DNA from: BMS3Bbin07 sp036244995
GTDB lineage: Bacteria; Nitrospirota; Thermodesulfovibrionia; Thermodesulfovibrionales; JdFR-85
DNA: 25,170 nucleotides
Reading direction: 5' to 3'
NCBI GenBank assembly: GCA_036244995.1
Contig: BTTF01000023.1
Location: 1-25,170 of the forward strand
The translations under genes and the position numbers were made by a program. Shown piece after piece: positions 13,482 to 22,680 of the stretch. Numbering within the stretch: position 1 is the first letter of the stretch; every line of letters begins with the position of its first letter. The notes under the pieces are model-generated. The model made no database searches and was not told the origin of the DNA. It was given only the letters and a program-made list of their open reading frames with translations.

Positions 13482-16146
13482 TTTCACCCTCCCTTCTGTC
13501 AAGTTTATGCCCGTAATCGATCCGTATAGGCCCAACAGGTGTCCTGTATCTTATACCCAGCCCGGCTGTATATCGAAAAGTCAGATCCATATTGACGGTT
13601 TTTGTCCAGACATTTCCTCCGTCAAGAAATGTGACAATGCTAAAACCCCTTCCAACATAAGTTCTCAGTTCAATATTGGACATCAGAAAGGCATTTCCAC
13701 CGGTTGGTGTACCATCCTTACCTTTTGGTCCCAGGGTGTCCTGTTCAAAACCCCTCACGGTATTTCTTCCTCCGAGGAAGAATCTCTCAACAATGGGAAG
13801 TTGTCTTGTATCTGCAAATCCCTGTGCCGCCCCTCCTTTAACAGCAAGTGCAAGTATAAACCGTCTTCCGAGTTTCCTGTAAGTACTTCCATGAATAGTC
13901 AATTTTACAAAATCTGTTTCTCCAAGGAGATAGGTACTTGCAATCTTCAGGGATGCACCGATTAATACCCCCCTTGCAGGGTCAAAAGGGTTGTCCCTGG
14001 TGTCATAGAGTGCACCGGTACGGATGCTGCTGATAGCGAGTGTGCCTTCGTCTTCTCTTGATAAAACAACATCAGGCTTTAAATCAAAGGTTTCGACAAG
14101 GGAAAAGTCATAGGCAATCTGTGCCTTCAGGTTATGGGTCAGGTTTTTTTCAATTGATACCCCTGAGGAGTTTTTCTTCATCCTGTACCAGACCTCTCCG
14201 GTATCGATACTCTTTTCCGTACGGTTCTCTCTGAGGAGGAAGGTATTGAAGACAACCGGTTTCCCAAATAGATAGGGTTCATGATAGCCAAGAACAAATC
14301 TTTTCTCCAGCGTGCTCAATTCACCTCTGAGATGTATCCTCCTGTTCATCCCCCATAGATTCCTGTAACTAATGTCAATGGAGCCCCTCAGACCTTCATA
14401 GTCATCATAACCAATACTGAATTCAACCACACCCGGATTGCGTTCACTGACAGTTATAACGATATCACGTTTGTTATCCTTTTTATCAAGTAGTTTAATA
14501 TTAATATCTTTAAAGAGGCCGAGACGATAAAGACGTTTTGTCCCTTCCAAAAGCAATTTGTAGTTAAAGGGTTCACCTTCTTTATGAAGGAACTCTCTTG
14601 CAATGACCTCGGTCCTTGTGAACATGTTGCCCCTGACTATTGTTTTACCGAAATATTCCTTTTTACCTTCCTTGATTTTGAATATGACTTTCACTGACTG
14701 CCCTGATGTCGCGGTATCAACAGAGACATTAATATCTGTAAAGCCTTGCTCCTTATAACTGTCGGTCAAACGTTTTTTTGCATCTATTATATCCAGTTCA
14801 TTATAGGGGGCATCTTTTTTAATATTTAAAATCCTGTAGACCTTTTTATCACTAAAAAAGGTGTTGCCTTCAGCTATGACCTCACCAATCCGGAACCGAG
14901 GTCCCTCATTCAGGATAAACCTTATATCCACTGTTCTTGTTTTTGCGGATATATTGATTGCAGTGTCCACAATCCTTGCATTCAGATAACCCAGCGCCCT
15001 GTAAAGACCTGTTATGGTTTCAGAGTCCGGTTCCAAAAAATCGGGATTATACGGGGCCCCCTCCTGCAGGTTTATAACATTTTTAAGCATCTTTTCAGTG
15101 ACAGAGTTGTCCTCAAATTCAATCTTCTGTATTTTATATGCCTCCCCTTCATAAATGAAAAAGGTAAGAGAAATAGTCTTTTCATTCCCGGTCTTTAAAG
15201 GTGCAACCTGGGCATAAATAAATCCCTTTTGATGGTAAAGAGAGAGTATTTTTGCCGAGACTTCTTCAATTAACTCATTGTCAACCTCTTCTGCTTCACT
15301 GAAGGGCATTATCTTCATAAGTCTGGATGTACTTATCTCCGTATTTCCGTTTATCTCAATCTTCAGCCTCTTGCCCGGAGACACAGGAACCGTAAGAAGA
15401 CCCCCGGAAAACGTAAAGGGTCCGACTGCTGGATTGAGATATCCCTTTGACTTCAGGTATTCCCTGATTCTCACCAGGTCTTTTTTAATCTCTTCAACGT
15501 TATATATATCTCCGGGTTCAATGTACATCTTCTGCTTCAGCCATTGATCAGCGCCCTTGATTTCAATCCTCCGGATAACGAGGGGCTCACCCTCATTGAC
15601 TTTGAGTTTTATCACCACTCTGTAAGGTTTTGGAGCTTTTTCCACAGTCAACGATAGTGATGCCTCCGGAAACCCGATCAGTCCGAGGGAGTTCTTGAGT
15701 TCTTTCCTGGCTTTCTCGATGAGGTCATAGCGCATTATGCCGTCCTCTTTCAGGAGGAACATCTTTTTTATCTGCCTGTCCGAAAGGTATCGGTTGCCTG
15801 AGACCTTTATCTTGTAAATGTATTCGCGTTCCCTGACCTGAATGACAAGGGTTTTTTCAGGTGCATAACTGACTGCAATATCCTCAAATATACCCTTTCT
15901 GAATGCCCTCTTTATCCCCTCACTGATTGTCCTTCTGTCTATCAATCCACGGTGGACATTCATCAAATAGAGGAGTTCGTCTTTCGTGCAAGAGGCCAGT
16001 CCTTTAATGATGATCTTTTCTACAAGGAAACCCTCCGCAGCTTGAACCTTTAAAGGAAGAATCAGGAAAGACGTAACTATCAGAAGGATAAAGAGCAGAC
16101 AGCAGGCACTACGCACTAACTTCCTTACCCGGGTTTCTGATATCAT
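13441..16146 (-). CDS. bamA: Outer membrane protein assembly factor BamA (Omp85), seven apparent POTRA repeats
   Basis: Outer-membrane Omp85 protein that inserts beta-barrel proteins. Signal peptide about 1-36 ('...LPLKVQAAEG'). By eye there are seven POTRA-like repeats, about 40-109, 110-189, 190-261, 262-336, 337-417, 418-495 and 497-568. They share the pattern beta strand, 'GN' turn, helices, strand ending 'EG' ('KVSGNRYLS', 'EINGNTEIS', 'IAEGNTFFS', 'IVRGNMFTR'). The 16-strand barrel runs from about 572 to 901, with the loop-6 'VRGF' motif at 797-800 and a C-terminal 'VHFSIGHAF' ending in Phe, as for an outer-membrane insertion signal. 901 aa is longer than E. coli BamA (five POTRAs, 810 aa). 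The ATG overlaps the tamB stop by 4 nt. A TamA role is less likely because TamA has three POTRAs, but pairing with tamB leaves it open. Confidence 0.93.
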   Translation of the reverse strand: MISETRVRKLVRSACCLLFILLIVTSFLILPLKVQAAEGFLVEKIIIKGLASCTKDELLYLMNVHRGLIDRRTISEGIKRAFRKGIFEDIAVSYAPEKTLVIQVREREYIYKIKVSGNRYLSDRQIKKMFLLKEDGIMRYDLIEKARKELKNSLGLIGFPEASLSLTVEKAPKPYRVVIKLKVNEGEPLVIRRIEIKGADQWLKQKMYIEPGDIYNVEEIKKDLVRIREYLKSKGYLNPAVGPFTFSGGLLTVPVSPGKRLKIEINGNTEISTSRLMKIMPFSEAEEVDNELIEEVSAKILSLYHQKGFIYAQVAPLKTGNEKTISLTFFIYEGEAYKIQKIEFEDNSVTEKMLKNVINLQEGAPYNPDFLEPDSETITGLYRALGYLNARIVDTAINISAKTRTVDIRFILNEGPRFRIGEVIAEGNTFFSDKKVYRILNIKKDAPYNELDIIDAKKRLTDSYKEQGFTDINVSVDTATSGQSVKVIFKIKEGKKEYFGKTIVRGNMFTRTEVIAREFLHKEGEPFNYKLLLEGTKRLYRLGLFKDINIKLLDKKDNKRDIVITVSERNPGVVEFSIGYDDYEGLRGSIDISYRNLWGMNRRIHLRGELSTLEKRFVLGYHEPYLFGKPVVFNTFLLRENRTEKSIDTGEVWYRMKKNSSGVSIEKNLTHNLKAQIAYDFSLVETFDLKPDVVLSREDEGTLAISSIRTGALYDTRDNPFDPARGVLIGASLKIASTYLLGETDFVKLTIHGSTYRKLGRRFILALAVKGGAAQGFADTRQLPIVERFFLGGRNTVRGFEQDTLGPKGKDGTPTGGNAFLMSNIELRTYVGRGFSIVTFLDGGNVWTKTVNMDLTFRYTAGLGIRYRTPVGPIRIDYGHKLDRREGESAGEVHFSIGHAF

Positions 16147-19100
16147 CTGAACTCCACTCTGAACTTTATATCAGCACCGAGGGTTCCGAGCTCATCCCGT
16201 TCCCCAACAAGGGATATATTGTCATTCAGAAAAAACTCCACTCTAAGGGCCTGCTCAGTGGCATTACCTAACGAAGTTGTATATGTCACATATAGCCTGT
16301 CGGCAAGAAGCCTCTTTGAGACCGTAATCTTTGGTCCGATTGTACCTGTAGTTTCAGAGACGTAAGGTTCTACCTGTATTCTGTCAAAGCCTGTAATGTT
16401 TCTCAGTCTATCTTCAAGTGTTTCCTGAAGTTTTCCCGTCAAGAACGATGCAGCCTCGGAAGCGCCGATTCCGCCTTCAAATCCCTTCAGCTTGGTGCCA
16501 AGCTCTCCAACGGTCAGGAGGCTCAGGATGTCTATCTCGTCAAGCAGGGGTTCAGAAGACAGGGAAAGGTTAAACTGTTCCGCATATCCTTCCAGAGAGA
16601 GATGTATCTTATACTCCTTTACCCTTGTGCTGGCAACAATATCAAAAAATGGATTTATCCTTGACGGGTCGGTAAAGTCGGCACTGGCATTTATTATAGT
16701 GAATTCATTATTCCTGAAGAATATCTTTCCCCCTTTCAGCTCTACCCGTCCTATCAGGGAGGGATTCTTCAATGTGCCCAATATCACAAGGTCTATCCTT
16801 GCAGGGGCCGTTGCAAGGTTATTGTCTATTAATATATCCTTATCACCATAAAGGTTGATATTGAGTTCAATGGTATCAAGAAGACTGTACTGCTTTTTTT
16901 GCAGGGCAGGTTTTTTTGCCCTGAGAATCCAGCTTCTCCATTCGATATTCCTTGTGTATCTGCCCCTAAGTACCCTCAGGCCCCCAATCAGGTATATACC
17001 CCCCTGCTTATTTGTCAGCACCAGTTCCCCTGAGAGCTTGAAAGAAACGCCTTCCTCGAGGTATAAGTTAATATTTTTTACAACGGCTTCAAGATGATAA
17101 TCCCTGAGTTTCAGGCCCTTTAGCTGGCCAACGCCCCTTATCCTTATGTCTCCGGATGCAAACCTGCCTGACAGGGTATCAAGGACTATCCTGTTTTCAT
17201 CAATATAGATATACCCCTTTATGGAAGAGAACCTGTTAGGGATTCCCGTTACAGCAATTGAAGTCTCCTCAATTGACAGCCCCCCGTTAATTACGGGATC
17301 AAGCCACTTGCCCTTTACGGCAAGGACAAAGTCGGAATAGCCCCTTATATATTCCAACCCGGATATAAATCCCTTTAATGGACTGAGATAGGCCCTTCCG
17401 TCTATTGTCATGTCATATCCATTTTCAAGGTCGAGGTTGCCGTTTATGTTGAGAGCAGCAAGTCCTGTCCTCAGGCTGAAAGAGTTGAATTCAATCTTTG
17501 AACCATCAATTGTCAGCAGAATATCTTTCGTATTCGTAAAGTTCTGCTCATAGAGCTTAAGTTTAAGACTCTTTAACGCCACACTACCCATTACCGAGCG
17601 GGAAGTTCCCGAGAGGTTTATCTCTCCCTTCAGGGACAGGAAGAGGTCTTCCGGCACATCTTTTAAGAAGACATCTTTCAAAAACAATCGTATTACATCA
17701 TCATATAATCCTTCCTTTATATCTATCCTGGCCCGCCAGGGTAGATCGCCGGATGTAGCCATGTTCCCGGCAATTGAGACCTGTTTCCTGAATAACCTGC
17801 CTGTAAGGCTGACCTTCCGGTTCTTAAGTCTCAGGTGAATATCACCTAAATCCTGTTGAATGGGAGTCTCTGTTCCGGCTGCTCCACTGTCAGTGATCAC
17901 CCCTATCATGCCGTTGAATTCTCCATTGGGAGACTTTAATGAACCACCTGCCTTGAGGTCTCCCCTGAGACGAAAGCCTCGCGGTAATTTCCCGGCAATA
18001 TCATCAGAGACAAGGGAGACCTCAAATCCATCGCTCTTTATAATTCCGGCGTTTGAGACGGAGATTGAGCCCTTTAAAAAAGAGGTTCCTTTTGTAAGAA
18101 TAAAGTTTGAGAGGTCAAACTCTTTGCTGCTGTATTTGAAGTCTGTTTTCAGATTTGCATAAAGACCCTTTATTTTCAGTTCTTCGGTCTCTGTATGCCC
18201 GGACAGGATGAGGTTGTTTAAGGGACCGGTAAGCTTGAAGTCCCCGGATAATTTACCGTCTGTCTCATCTGCTATTCTGGAAAATCCTTGATCCTCCGTG
18301 GATGCCGGCTTCAGTGCAATCCACTCCTTAAGGTTGTCAAGGGGTAATCGCAAGAAAGTGCCGGAGAGAGAGAAAACCGGCTTTTTAAAGGTAAACAGTT
18401 CAGCTTCAAGGGTGCTCACCGTGCCCCTTAAAGTATAAGCGGTATCCTTCAGCCTTCCCTCAAGGCTGTTAATTGTCAACCCCCTCTTCCTGTATGATAT
18501 AAGGGCATCAAGACATCCCAGAAACCGCTCCATATAGGAGAAGTTACACAGGCTTATGTTACCGGAAATCACCGGGTCATCTATCAACCCGGTAACATTG
18601 CCCTCAAACTGTCCGGTTCCCTTTATCACTCCCTCTTTATAATATACTTCGTTAAGGTCTTCTGTTGAAACAAGGGCCTTCAGTCTGATGATTCCTTTCC
18701 CAAAATCCAGGAATCCTTCAGAGGCAAGTCTGGTCCTGGGAGATGATGCCTTAAGGTCTGTTAATGTAAGCACATGCCCTTTCATACGGAAGGAACCACT
18801 TGCCTTTTTTATCTTTTTGAGGAACGACGTTTCGGATGACTTGCCTTTGACACCTCCATTCTTCTCCGTTTGAAAAGCCTTGTATTGAAAAGTGCCCCAG
18901 GGTTCAAATGCCCGGCCCTCTGATTGCAGGATACCTGTAACACTGCCAGGTGGTAATCCGGGGTCCCATCTGATCAGTTTCAATATGTTGTGGCTGTCAA
19001 TGGATTCCGCCTGAACCTTCAGGGAAAATCTTGTTGGTCTTGAAAGGTAGATATTAACCCCTACAACAGCATTTCCGTTATAGGCCGTGACCTTGCCGTC

Positions 19101-20228
19101 GTGAAATTGAAGCACCTTTTCCTTATAGGAAAACCTGCATGTTACACTGTCGACATCAATGCCGTATATATGCCCTTCCTTCATCTCAACCTTGAGTTGT
19201 GCTACCGGATTCATTACAGGACCCTTTACAGTACCTGAAAAGCCGGCAAGCCCCCGTAGAGGAATTTTTTCTTTGAGGAGCTCCATCAGGGTTTCAAGAT
19301 ATATATTGCCCTTTACGTCAAGGTCGAGAGACAACCCTCGCAGAAAGGTTAGGGCCGGGTCCGGGGATTGGAGGTTGGGGGTGGGGGTGTCGTCTCCGGC
19401 CTTCCACCGAACCCGTCCGCTTGCAGTTATGCTGCCTGTGCTGTCTTTTTTGAGCAAAAATAAATCTGATAGTGTCTCTATTGACACATCAGTCTTTATT
19501 GAACCATCAAAGGTATTATTCTCCAGTTGTCCTTTCAGACTCAGGTATGAATCTCCGCTCTTAAACTCAAGAGTTTTTAACCGGACCATGTTACCGGAAA
19601 GCGATAACAGCATATGCAGGTTTCCATTGATGACATCCCTGTCTTTCCGGATAATTTCGAGCTCTGCGTCCCTGAGGTTCAGGGACCTTCGCTTCATATT
19701 TCCTTCAGCCCTTATGTTATGAAGGGAGAAAACAACTCTCTTTTCAGGATCAGAGACCTTGATGCCTCCATTCTTCAGCAGTATGCTCCCGAACTTTATC
19801 CTCCAGTCCGACGTTTTAATCCCTGGTTTTTTGGCTGCCATTAATCCGGCCGCACCCTTTAGAGACTGAACGGTAGTCCTGTATTGAAGGCTATCAACGG
19901 CAACAACGGAGACGTAAAGTTCACGACGCAAAAGGGGCAGGAGTTCAATATAGAACCGGGCTTTTTTAATTGAAAGGGTCTTTCCCCCTTCGTTGTCGGA
20001 TACCAGAAGATCGTCAACGCCTGCAAACAGGGGGAACAGATTTATGTATATCCTTTTAGCTGTAACCCTCTGACCTGAGACACGGGAGAGTTCGGGCAGG
20101 ACTATCCTCTTCAGGTGGTTTGACATAAAAGGCGATCTTATATAAAAAAAAGCCCCGGTTATGAATATCACCAGGACAGATATAGATGTAACTAAGAGTA
20201 GCTTTTTCCTTTTCACTGAAAATATCAC
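16143..20228 (-). CDS. tamB: TamB-like translocation/assembly protein (DUF490, AsmA-like)
   Basis: Very long envelope protein, one N-terminal membrane anchor (about residues 10-30), the rest predicted as a periplasmic beta-rich groove. Family members act in outer-membrane protein biogenesis and in lipid transport between membranes. The N-terminal part reads as AsmA-like ('VKAESIDSHNILKLI', 'GLAGFSGTVKGPVMNPVAQL'). The last 350 or so residues match the TamB C-terminal domain ('LKNPSLIGRVELKGGKIFFRNNEF', 'DILSLLTVGELGTKL'), ending 'LGADIKFRVEFR'. 1361 aa, close to typical. The start is GTG at 20228 with only a weak AAAGAGA upstream. Its stop overlaps the bamA ATG by 4 nt (ATGA), so the two are coupled. 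A proline-rich linker at about residues 277-292 is encoded by a C-run segment. Confidence 0.92.
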   Translation of the reverse strand: MIFSVKRKKLLLVTSISVLVIFITGAFFYIRSPFMSNHLKRIVLPELSRVSGQRVTAKRIYINLFPLFAGVDDLLVSDNEGGKTLSIKKARFYIELLPLLRRELYVSVVAVDSLQYRTTVQSLKGAAGLMAAKKPGIKTSDWRIKFGSILLKNGGIKVSDPEKRVVFSLHNIRAEGNMKRRSLNLRDAELEIIRKDRDVINGNLHMLLSLSGNMVRLKTLEFKSGDSYLSLKGQLENNTFDGSIKTDVSIETLSDLFLLKKDSTGSITASGRVRWKAGDDTPTPNLQSPDPALTFLRGLSLDLDVKGNIYLETLMELLKEKIPLRGLAGFSGTVKGPVMNPVAQLKVEMKEGHIYGIDVDSVTCRFSYKEKVLQFHDGKVTAYNGNAVVGVNIYLSRPTRFSLKVQAESIDSHNILKLIRWDPGLPPGSVTGILQSEGRAFEPWGTFQYKAFQTEKNGGVKGKSSETSFLKKIKKASGSFRMKGHVLTLTDLKASSPRTRLASEGFLDFGKGIIRLKALVSTEDLNEVYYKEGVIKGTGQFEGNVTGLIDDPVISGNISLCNFSYMERFLGCLDALISYRKRGLTINSLEGRLKDTAYTLRGTVSTLEAELFTFKKPVFSLSGTFLRLPLDNLKEWIALKPASTEDQGFSRIADETDGKLSGDFKLTGPLNNLILSGHTETEELKIKGLYANLKTDFKYSSKEFDLSNFILTKGTSFLKGSISVSNAGIIKSDGFEVSLVSDDIAGKLPRGFRLRGDLKAGGSLKSPNGEFNGMIGVITDSGAAGTETPIQQDLGDIHLRLKNRKVSLTGRLFRKQVSIAGNMATSGDLPWRARIDIKEGLYDDVIRLFLKDVFLKDVPEDLFLSLKGEINLSGTSRSVMGSVALKSLKLKLYEQNFTNTKDILLTIDGSKIEFNSFSLRTGLAALNINGNLDLENGYDMTIDGRAYLSPLKGFISGLEYIRGYSDFVLAVKGKWLDPVINGGLSIEETSIAVTGIPNRFSSIKGYIYIDENRIVLDTLSGRFASGDIRIRGVGQLKGLKLRDYHLEAVVKNINLYLEEGVSFKLSGELVLTNKQGGIYLIGGLRVLRGRYTRNIEWRSWILRAKKPALQKKQYSLLDTIELNINLYGDKDILIDNNLATAPARIDLVILGTLKNPSLIGRVELKGGKIFFRNNEFTIINASADFTDPSRINPFFDIVASTRVKEYKIHLSLEGYAEQFNLSLSSEPLLDEIDILSLLTVGELGTKLKGFEGGIGASEAASFLTGKLQETLEDRLRNITGFDRIQVEPYVSETTGTIGPKITVSKRLLADRLYVTYTTSLGNATEQALRVEFFLNDNISLVGERDELGTLGADIKFRVEFR
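19352..19387 (+). other. Putative G-quadruplex-forming tract on the tamB template strand
   Basis: Five G runs of three or more lie within 36 bp on the plus strand: GGG, GGG, GGGG, GGGGG, GGGGG, with intervals of 2, 3, 10 and 1 nt (the 10-nt interval itself has two GG pairs). This is the template strand of tamB; the coding strand is C-rich and encodes a Pro/Thr linker. It stands out from the surrounding composition. Confidence 0.5.
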
Positions 20229-20606
20229 TCTCTTTGCAAGCCCAAAGGCTACTTCATATTTTTATCCACCGTTGTGAGCCATTGGTACATAATGCTTTCA
20301 TTCCATGCATTAGCCACTAATTAAAACGATGTGCTCAAAGCATATAACATTGCAGTAATGAAACACCGGAGTATTGAAGCGCCAACGTCCTGATTTTTCA
20401 TTTCTCCATCTCACCAACCCTCTGTTAATCCAATGCTTTACCCCTGCATTTTACGGCAGTAATATATTATGGCATTTTTGACTGAAAGAAATCAGAGAGA
20501 AAATGCGGGAAACACCCTGCGTGTTTTCATTTTGGAAGCTTCTTATCTATAATAGATAGGATTGTAACAGGAGGACCATAAAATAAAAATCATACCGGAG
20601 GGTTCT
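20229..20606. other. 378-bp divergent intergenic region between tamB and aspC
   Basis: No gene that I can support. It contains a small inverted repeat (AAACAC-CCTGC-GTGTTT, about 20513-20529) followed by TTCATTTT, a weak terminator-like element pointing toward aspC. The aspC promoter region and SDs follow it. An AGGAGG at 20569-20574 has no start codon at useful distance. On the minus strand I see no clear -10 for tamB; only AT-rich sequence about 30-40 nt before the GTG. Confidence 0.5.
20544..20558 (+). promoter_or_regulatory. Candidate aspC promoter -10 embedded in a palindrome
   Basis: TATCTATAATAGATA: an exact TATAAT (20548-20553) sits in a perfect palindrome with 6-bp arms. The transcription start would be near 20560, giving a leader of about 47 nt with a good SD (GGAGG, about 20598). 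The palindrome over the -10 box would suit a repressor site. Confidence 0.5.
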
Positions 20607-21797
20607 ATGGTATCGGAGAGAGCAAAGAGGGTCAAACCCTCACCAACACTTGCTATGGATACAAAGGCAAAGGAGATGAAGTCACAGGGTATCGATGTGA
20701 TAAGCTTCGGTGTAGGAGAGCCGGACTTTGATACACCTGATAATATAAAAGAGGCTGCCATCCAGGCGATAAGGGATGGTCATACAAAGTACACCCCTGT
20801 AGGGGGAATCCCTCAGCTTAAGGATGCAATAGCGGAAAAGCTCCGGAAGGATAACGGTCTTTCCTATAAAGGAGAGGAGATTATAGTGTCGTGTGGAGCA
20901 AAACACAGCCTCTATAATATAGCCCAGGCCATACTGAGCCCGGGAGATGAGGTTGTCATACCTTCTCCATACTGGGTCTCTTATCCCGCACAGGTACTCC
21001 TGAATGACGCAACCCCTGTTTTTGTCAAGACCCGAGAGGAAGATGGTTTTATGGTTAATCCCGATGAATTGAAGGAGTATATTACCGGGAGGACAAAGGC
21101 CATCATACTGAATTATCCGTCTAATCCCACCGGCCTTGGTTATGACCGTTCCACCCTTGAGGCAATTGCAGATATTGCGGTGAAGAGCAATATCTGCATT
21201 ATATCTGATGAGATATATGAAAAACTCCTCTATGACGGGTCCGGGCATATCAGTATTGCCTCTCTGTCGGAAGAGGTACAGGCATGTACAATCCTGGTAA
21301 ACGGCCTCTCCAAATCTCATGCCATGACCGGCTGGAGAATCGGCTACGCGGCAGGGCCGGAGGACATTGTTAAGGCCATGACCAAGATTCAGAGTCAGTC
21401 TACCTCCAACCCTGCATCCATCTCCCAGTGGGCGGCAGTTGAGGCACTGAATGGGCCTCAGGATTTTATCAGGACAATGGTGAAAGAGTTTGACATAAGA
21501 AGGAGATTTCTTGTTGAGGCACTGAATAATATAGAGGGGATACAGTGCGGTCTTCCCACAGGCGCCTTTTATGTCTTCCCCAATGTCTCCGGGGTACTTG
21601 GCAAGAGATACAAAGGCAGGACAATAGAGGATTCTTCAGCCCTTGCACTTTATTTCCTGGAAGAGGCCGGGGTTGCCCTTGTGCCGGGCAGTGCGTTCGG
21701 GGCCGAGGGGTATATCAGGATATCCTATGCAACGTCCATGGAGAATATCCGCAAGGCTGTGGAAAGGATAGGAGAAGCCATTGAAAAACTCTCATGA
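20607..21797 (+). CDS. Aspartate aminotransferase (class I/II, type Ib)
   Basis: PLP-dependent aminotransferase moving the amino group between aspartate/glutamate and 2-oxoacids; many of this subgroup also act on prephenate. Fold-type I motifs are all present: 'ISFGVGEPDFDTP', 'YTPVGGIPQLKDAIAEKL', 'NYPSNPTG' (the Asn contacting PLP), 'IISDEIYEKLLYDG' with the PLP-pairing Asp, and 'NGLSKSHAMTGWRIGY' in which Lys236 forms the Schiff base. The C-terminal 'PTGAFYVFPN' and 'RISYATSMENI' (substrate carboxylate Arg) are intact. 396 aa, standard. The start is ATG at 20607 with GGAGG 6-7 nt upstream. Its last 17 nt overlap era, so the two are coupled. The aspC or prephenate-transaminase label cannot be settled by eye. 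Confidence 0.94.
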   Translation: MVSERAKRVKPSPTLAMDTKAKEMKSQGIDVISFGVGEPDFDTPDNIKEAAIQAIRDGHTKYTPVGGIPQLKDAIAEKLRKDNGLSYKGEEIIVSCGAKHSLYNIAQAILSPGDEVVIPSPYWVSYPAQVLLNDATPVFVKTREEDGFMVNPDELKEYITGRTKAIILNYPSNPTGLGYDRSTLEAIADIAVKSNICIISDEIYEKLLYDGSGHISIASLSEEVQACTILVNGLSKSHAMTGWRIGYAAGPEDIVKAMTKIQSQSTSNPASISQWAAVEALNGPQDFIRTMVKEFDIRRRFLVEALNNIEGIQCGLPTGAFYVFPNVSGVLGKRYKGRTIEDSSALALYFLEEAGVALVPGSAFGAEGYIRISYATSMENIRKAVERIGEAIEKLS

Positions 21798-22680
21798 AAA
21801 AGGTTTCCGCTCCGGCTACGTCTCCATACTGGGGAGACCCAATGTGGGGAAATCCACTTTTCTCAACGCCATGCTCGGAGAGAAGGTTGCCATAGTAACA
21901 AGCAAACCCCAGACAACAAGAAACAGGATAATCGGAGTCAGGACAACCCCGTCAGCACAGATCGTCTTTATTGATACCCCCGGCATACACAAGCCAATAG
22001 GAAAGCTGGGTGAATTTATGGTCAAAGAGGCAATGGATAGCCTTAAGGAGGTTGATATTGTCCTCCTCATGGTCGAGCCTCAAAAGCCGGGCACTGAAGA
22101 GACAGCAATAATCGACCTCTTTAAACAGAGGAAAAACCTGACGGTTTTTTTGCTGATTAACAAGATAGACACTATCAGGAAGACCGAACTCCTTCCCATC
22201 ATTGAGAAATACAACCTGCTTTATCCTTTTGATGAGATAATACCCGTGTCTGCCGTAAGGGGCGATGGCCTTGATATCGTCCTTGGGAAGATAATTGATC
22301 GCCTGCCGGAAGGGCCAAAATACTATCCCGATGATATATTTACAGACCAGCTTGAGCGGTTTATGGTGGCCGAGATAATTCGTGAAAAAATAATGAGACT
22401 TACAGAGGAAGAGATCCCCTATTCAGTGGCAGTAGAGGTGACTCAATGGGAAGAGAAAGAGGATATTATAGTAATCAATGCCAACATATATGTTGAAAAA
22501 GAGAGCCAAAAGGGTATAATAATAGGTAAGAGAGGTGCAATGCTGAAGGCCATTGGTATTGCTTCGAGGGAGGAAATAGAGGGTTTGCTTAATACGAAGG
22601 TTTATATTGAGCTGTGGGTCAAGGTTAAAAAGGACTGGAGAAAGAAAACAGGTACATTGAGGGAGTTAGGGTACCGGTAA
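21781..22680 (+). CDS. era: GTPase Era
   Basis: Essential GTPase that binds 16S rRNA and assists small-subunit maturation. G1 is 'GRPNVGKS' (18-25), switch region 'SKPQTTRNRI', G3 'DTPG' (65-68), G4 'NKID' (127-130). The C-terminal KH RNA-binding domain shows the GxxG loop in 'GIIIGKRGAMLKAIG' and ends 'WVKVKKDWRKK', as in other Era proteins. 299 aa, the normal length. The start is TTG at 21781, with AGGAG 6 nt upstream, overlapping the aminotransferase by 17 nt; no in-frame ATG lies near the N-terminus. Its stop shares one base with the next gene's ATG (TAATG). Confidence 0.97.
   Translation: MKNSHEKGFRSGYVSILGRPNVGKSTFLNAMLGEKVAIVTSKPQTTRNRIIGVRTTPSAQIVFIDTPGIHKPIGKLGEFMVKEAMDSLKEVDIVLLMVEPQKPGTEETAIIDLFKQRKNLTVFLLINKIDTIRKTELLPIIEKYNLLYPFDEIIPVSAVRGDGLDIVLGKIIDRLPEGPKYYPDDIFTDQLERFMVAEIIREKIMRLTEEEIPYSVAVEVTQWEEKEDIIVINANIYVEKESQKGIIIGKRGAMLKAIGIASREEIEGLLNTKVYIELWVKVKKDWRKKTGTLRELGYR

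Noticed and set aside
13135..13965. Long plus-strand open frame (276 codons) opposite bamA and the SurA-like gene
   Set aside because: Antisense to well-supported genes, no recognisable domain, and its composition (Ser/Cys/Pro-rich) is what the reverse of these codons would produce.
19159..19722. Plus-strand frame of 187 codons inside tamB
   Set aside because: Shadow of the tamB reading frame; no SD, no family resemblance, Arg/Ser-rich.
20470..20553. 27-codon plus-strand frame beginning MAFLTERNQ before aspC
   Set aside because: No SD, no known family, and it overlaps the probable promoter of aspC; cannot be told from chance.
20682..21320. Minus-strand frame of 212 codons inside the aminotransferase
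   Set aside because: Antisense shadow of a complete, motif-rich enzyme; no independent coding evidence.
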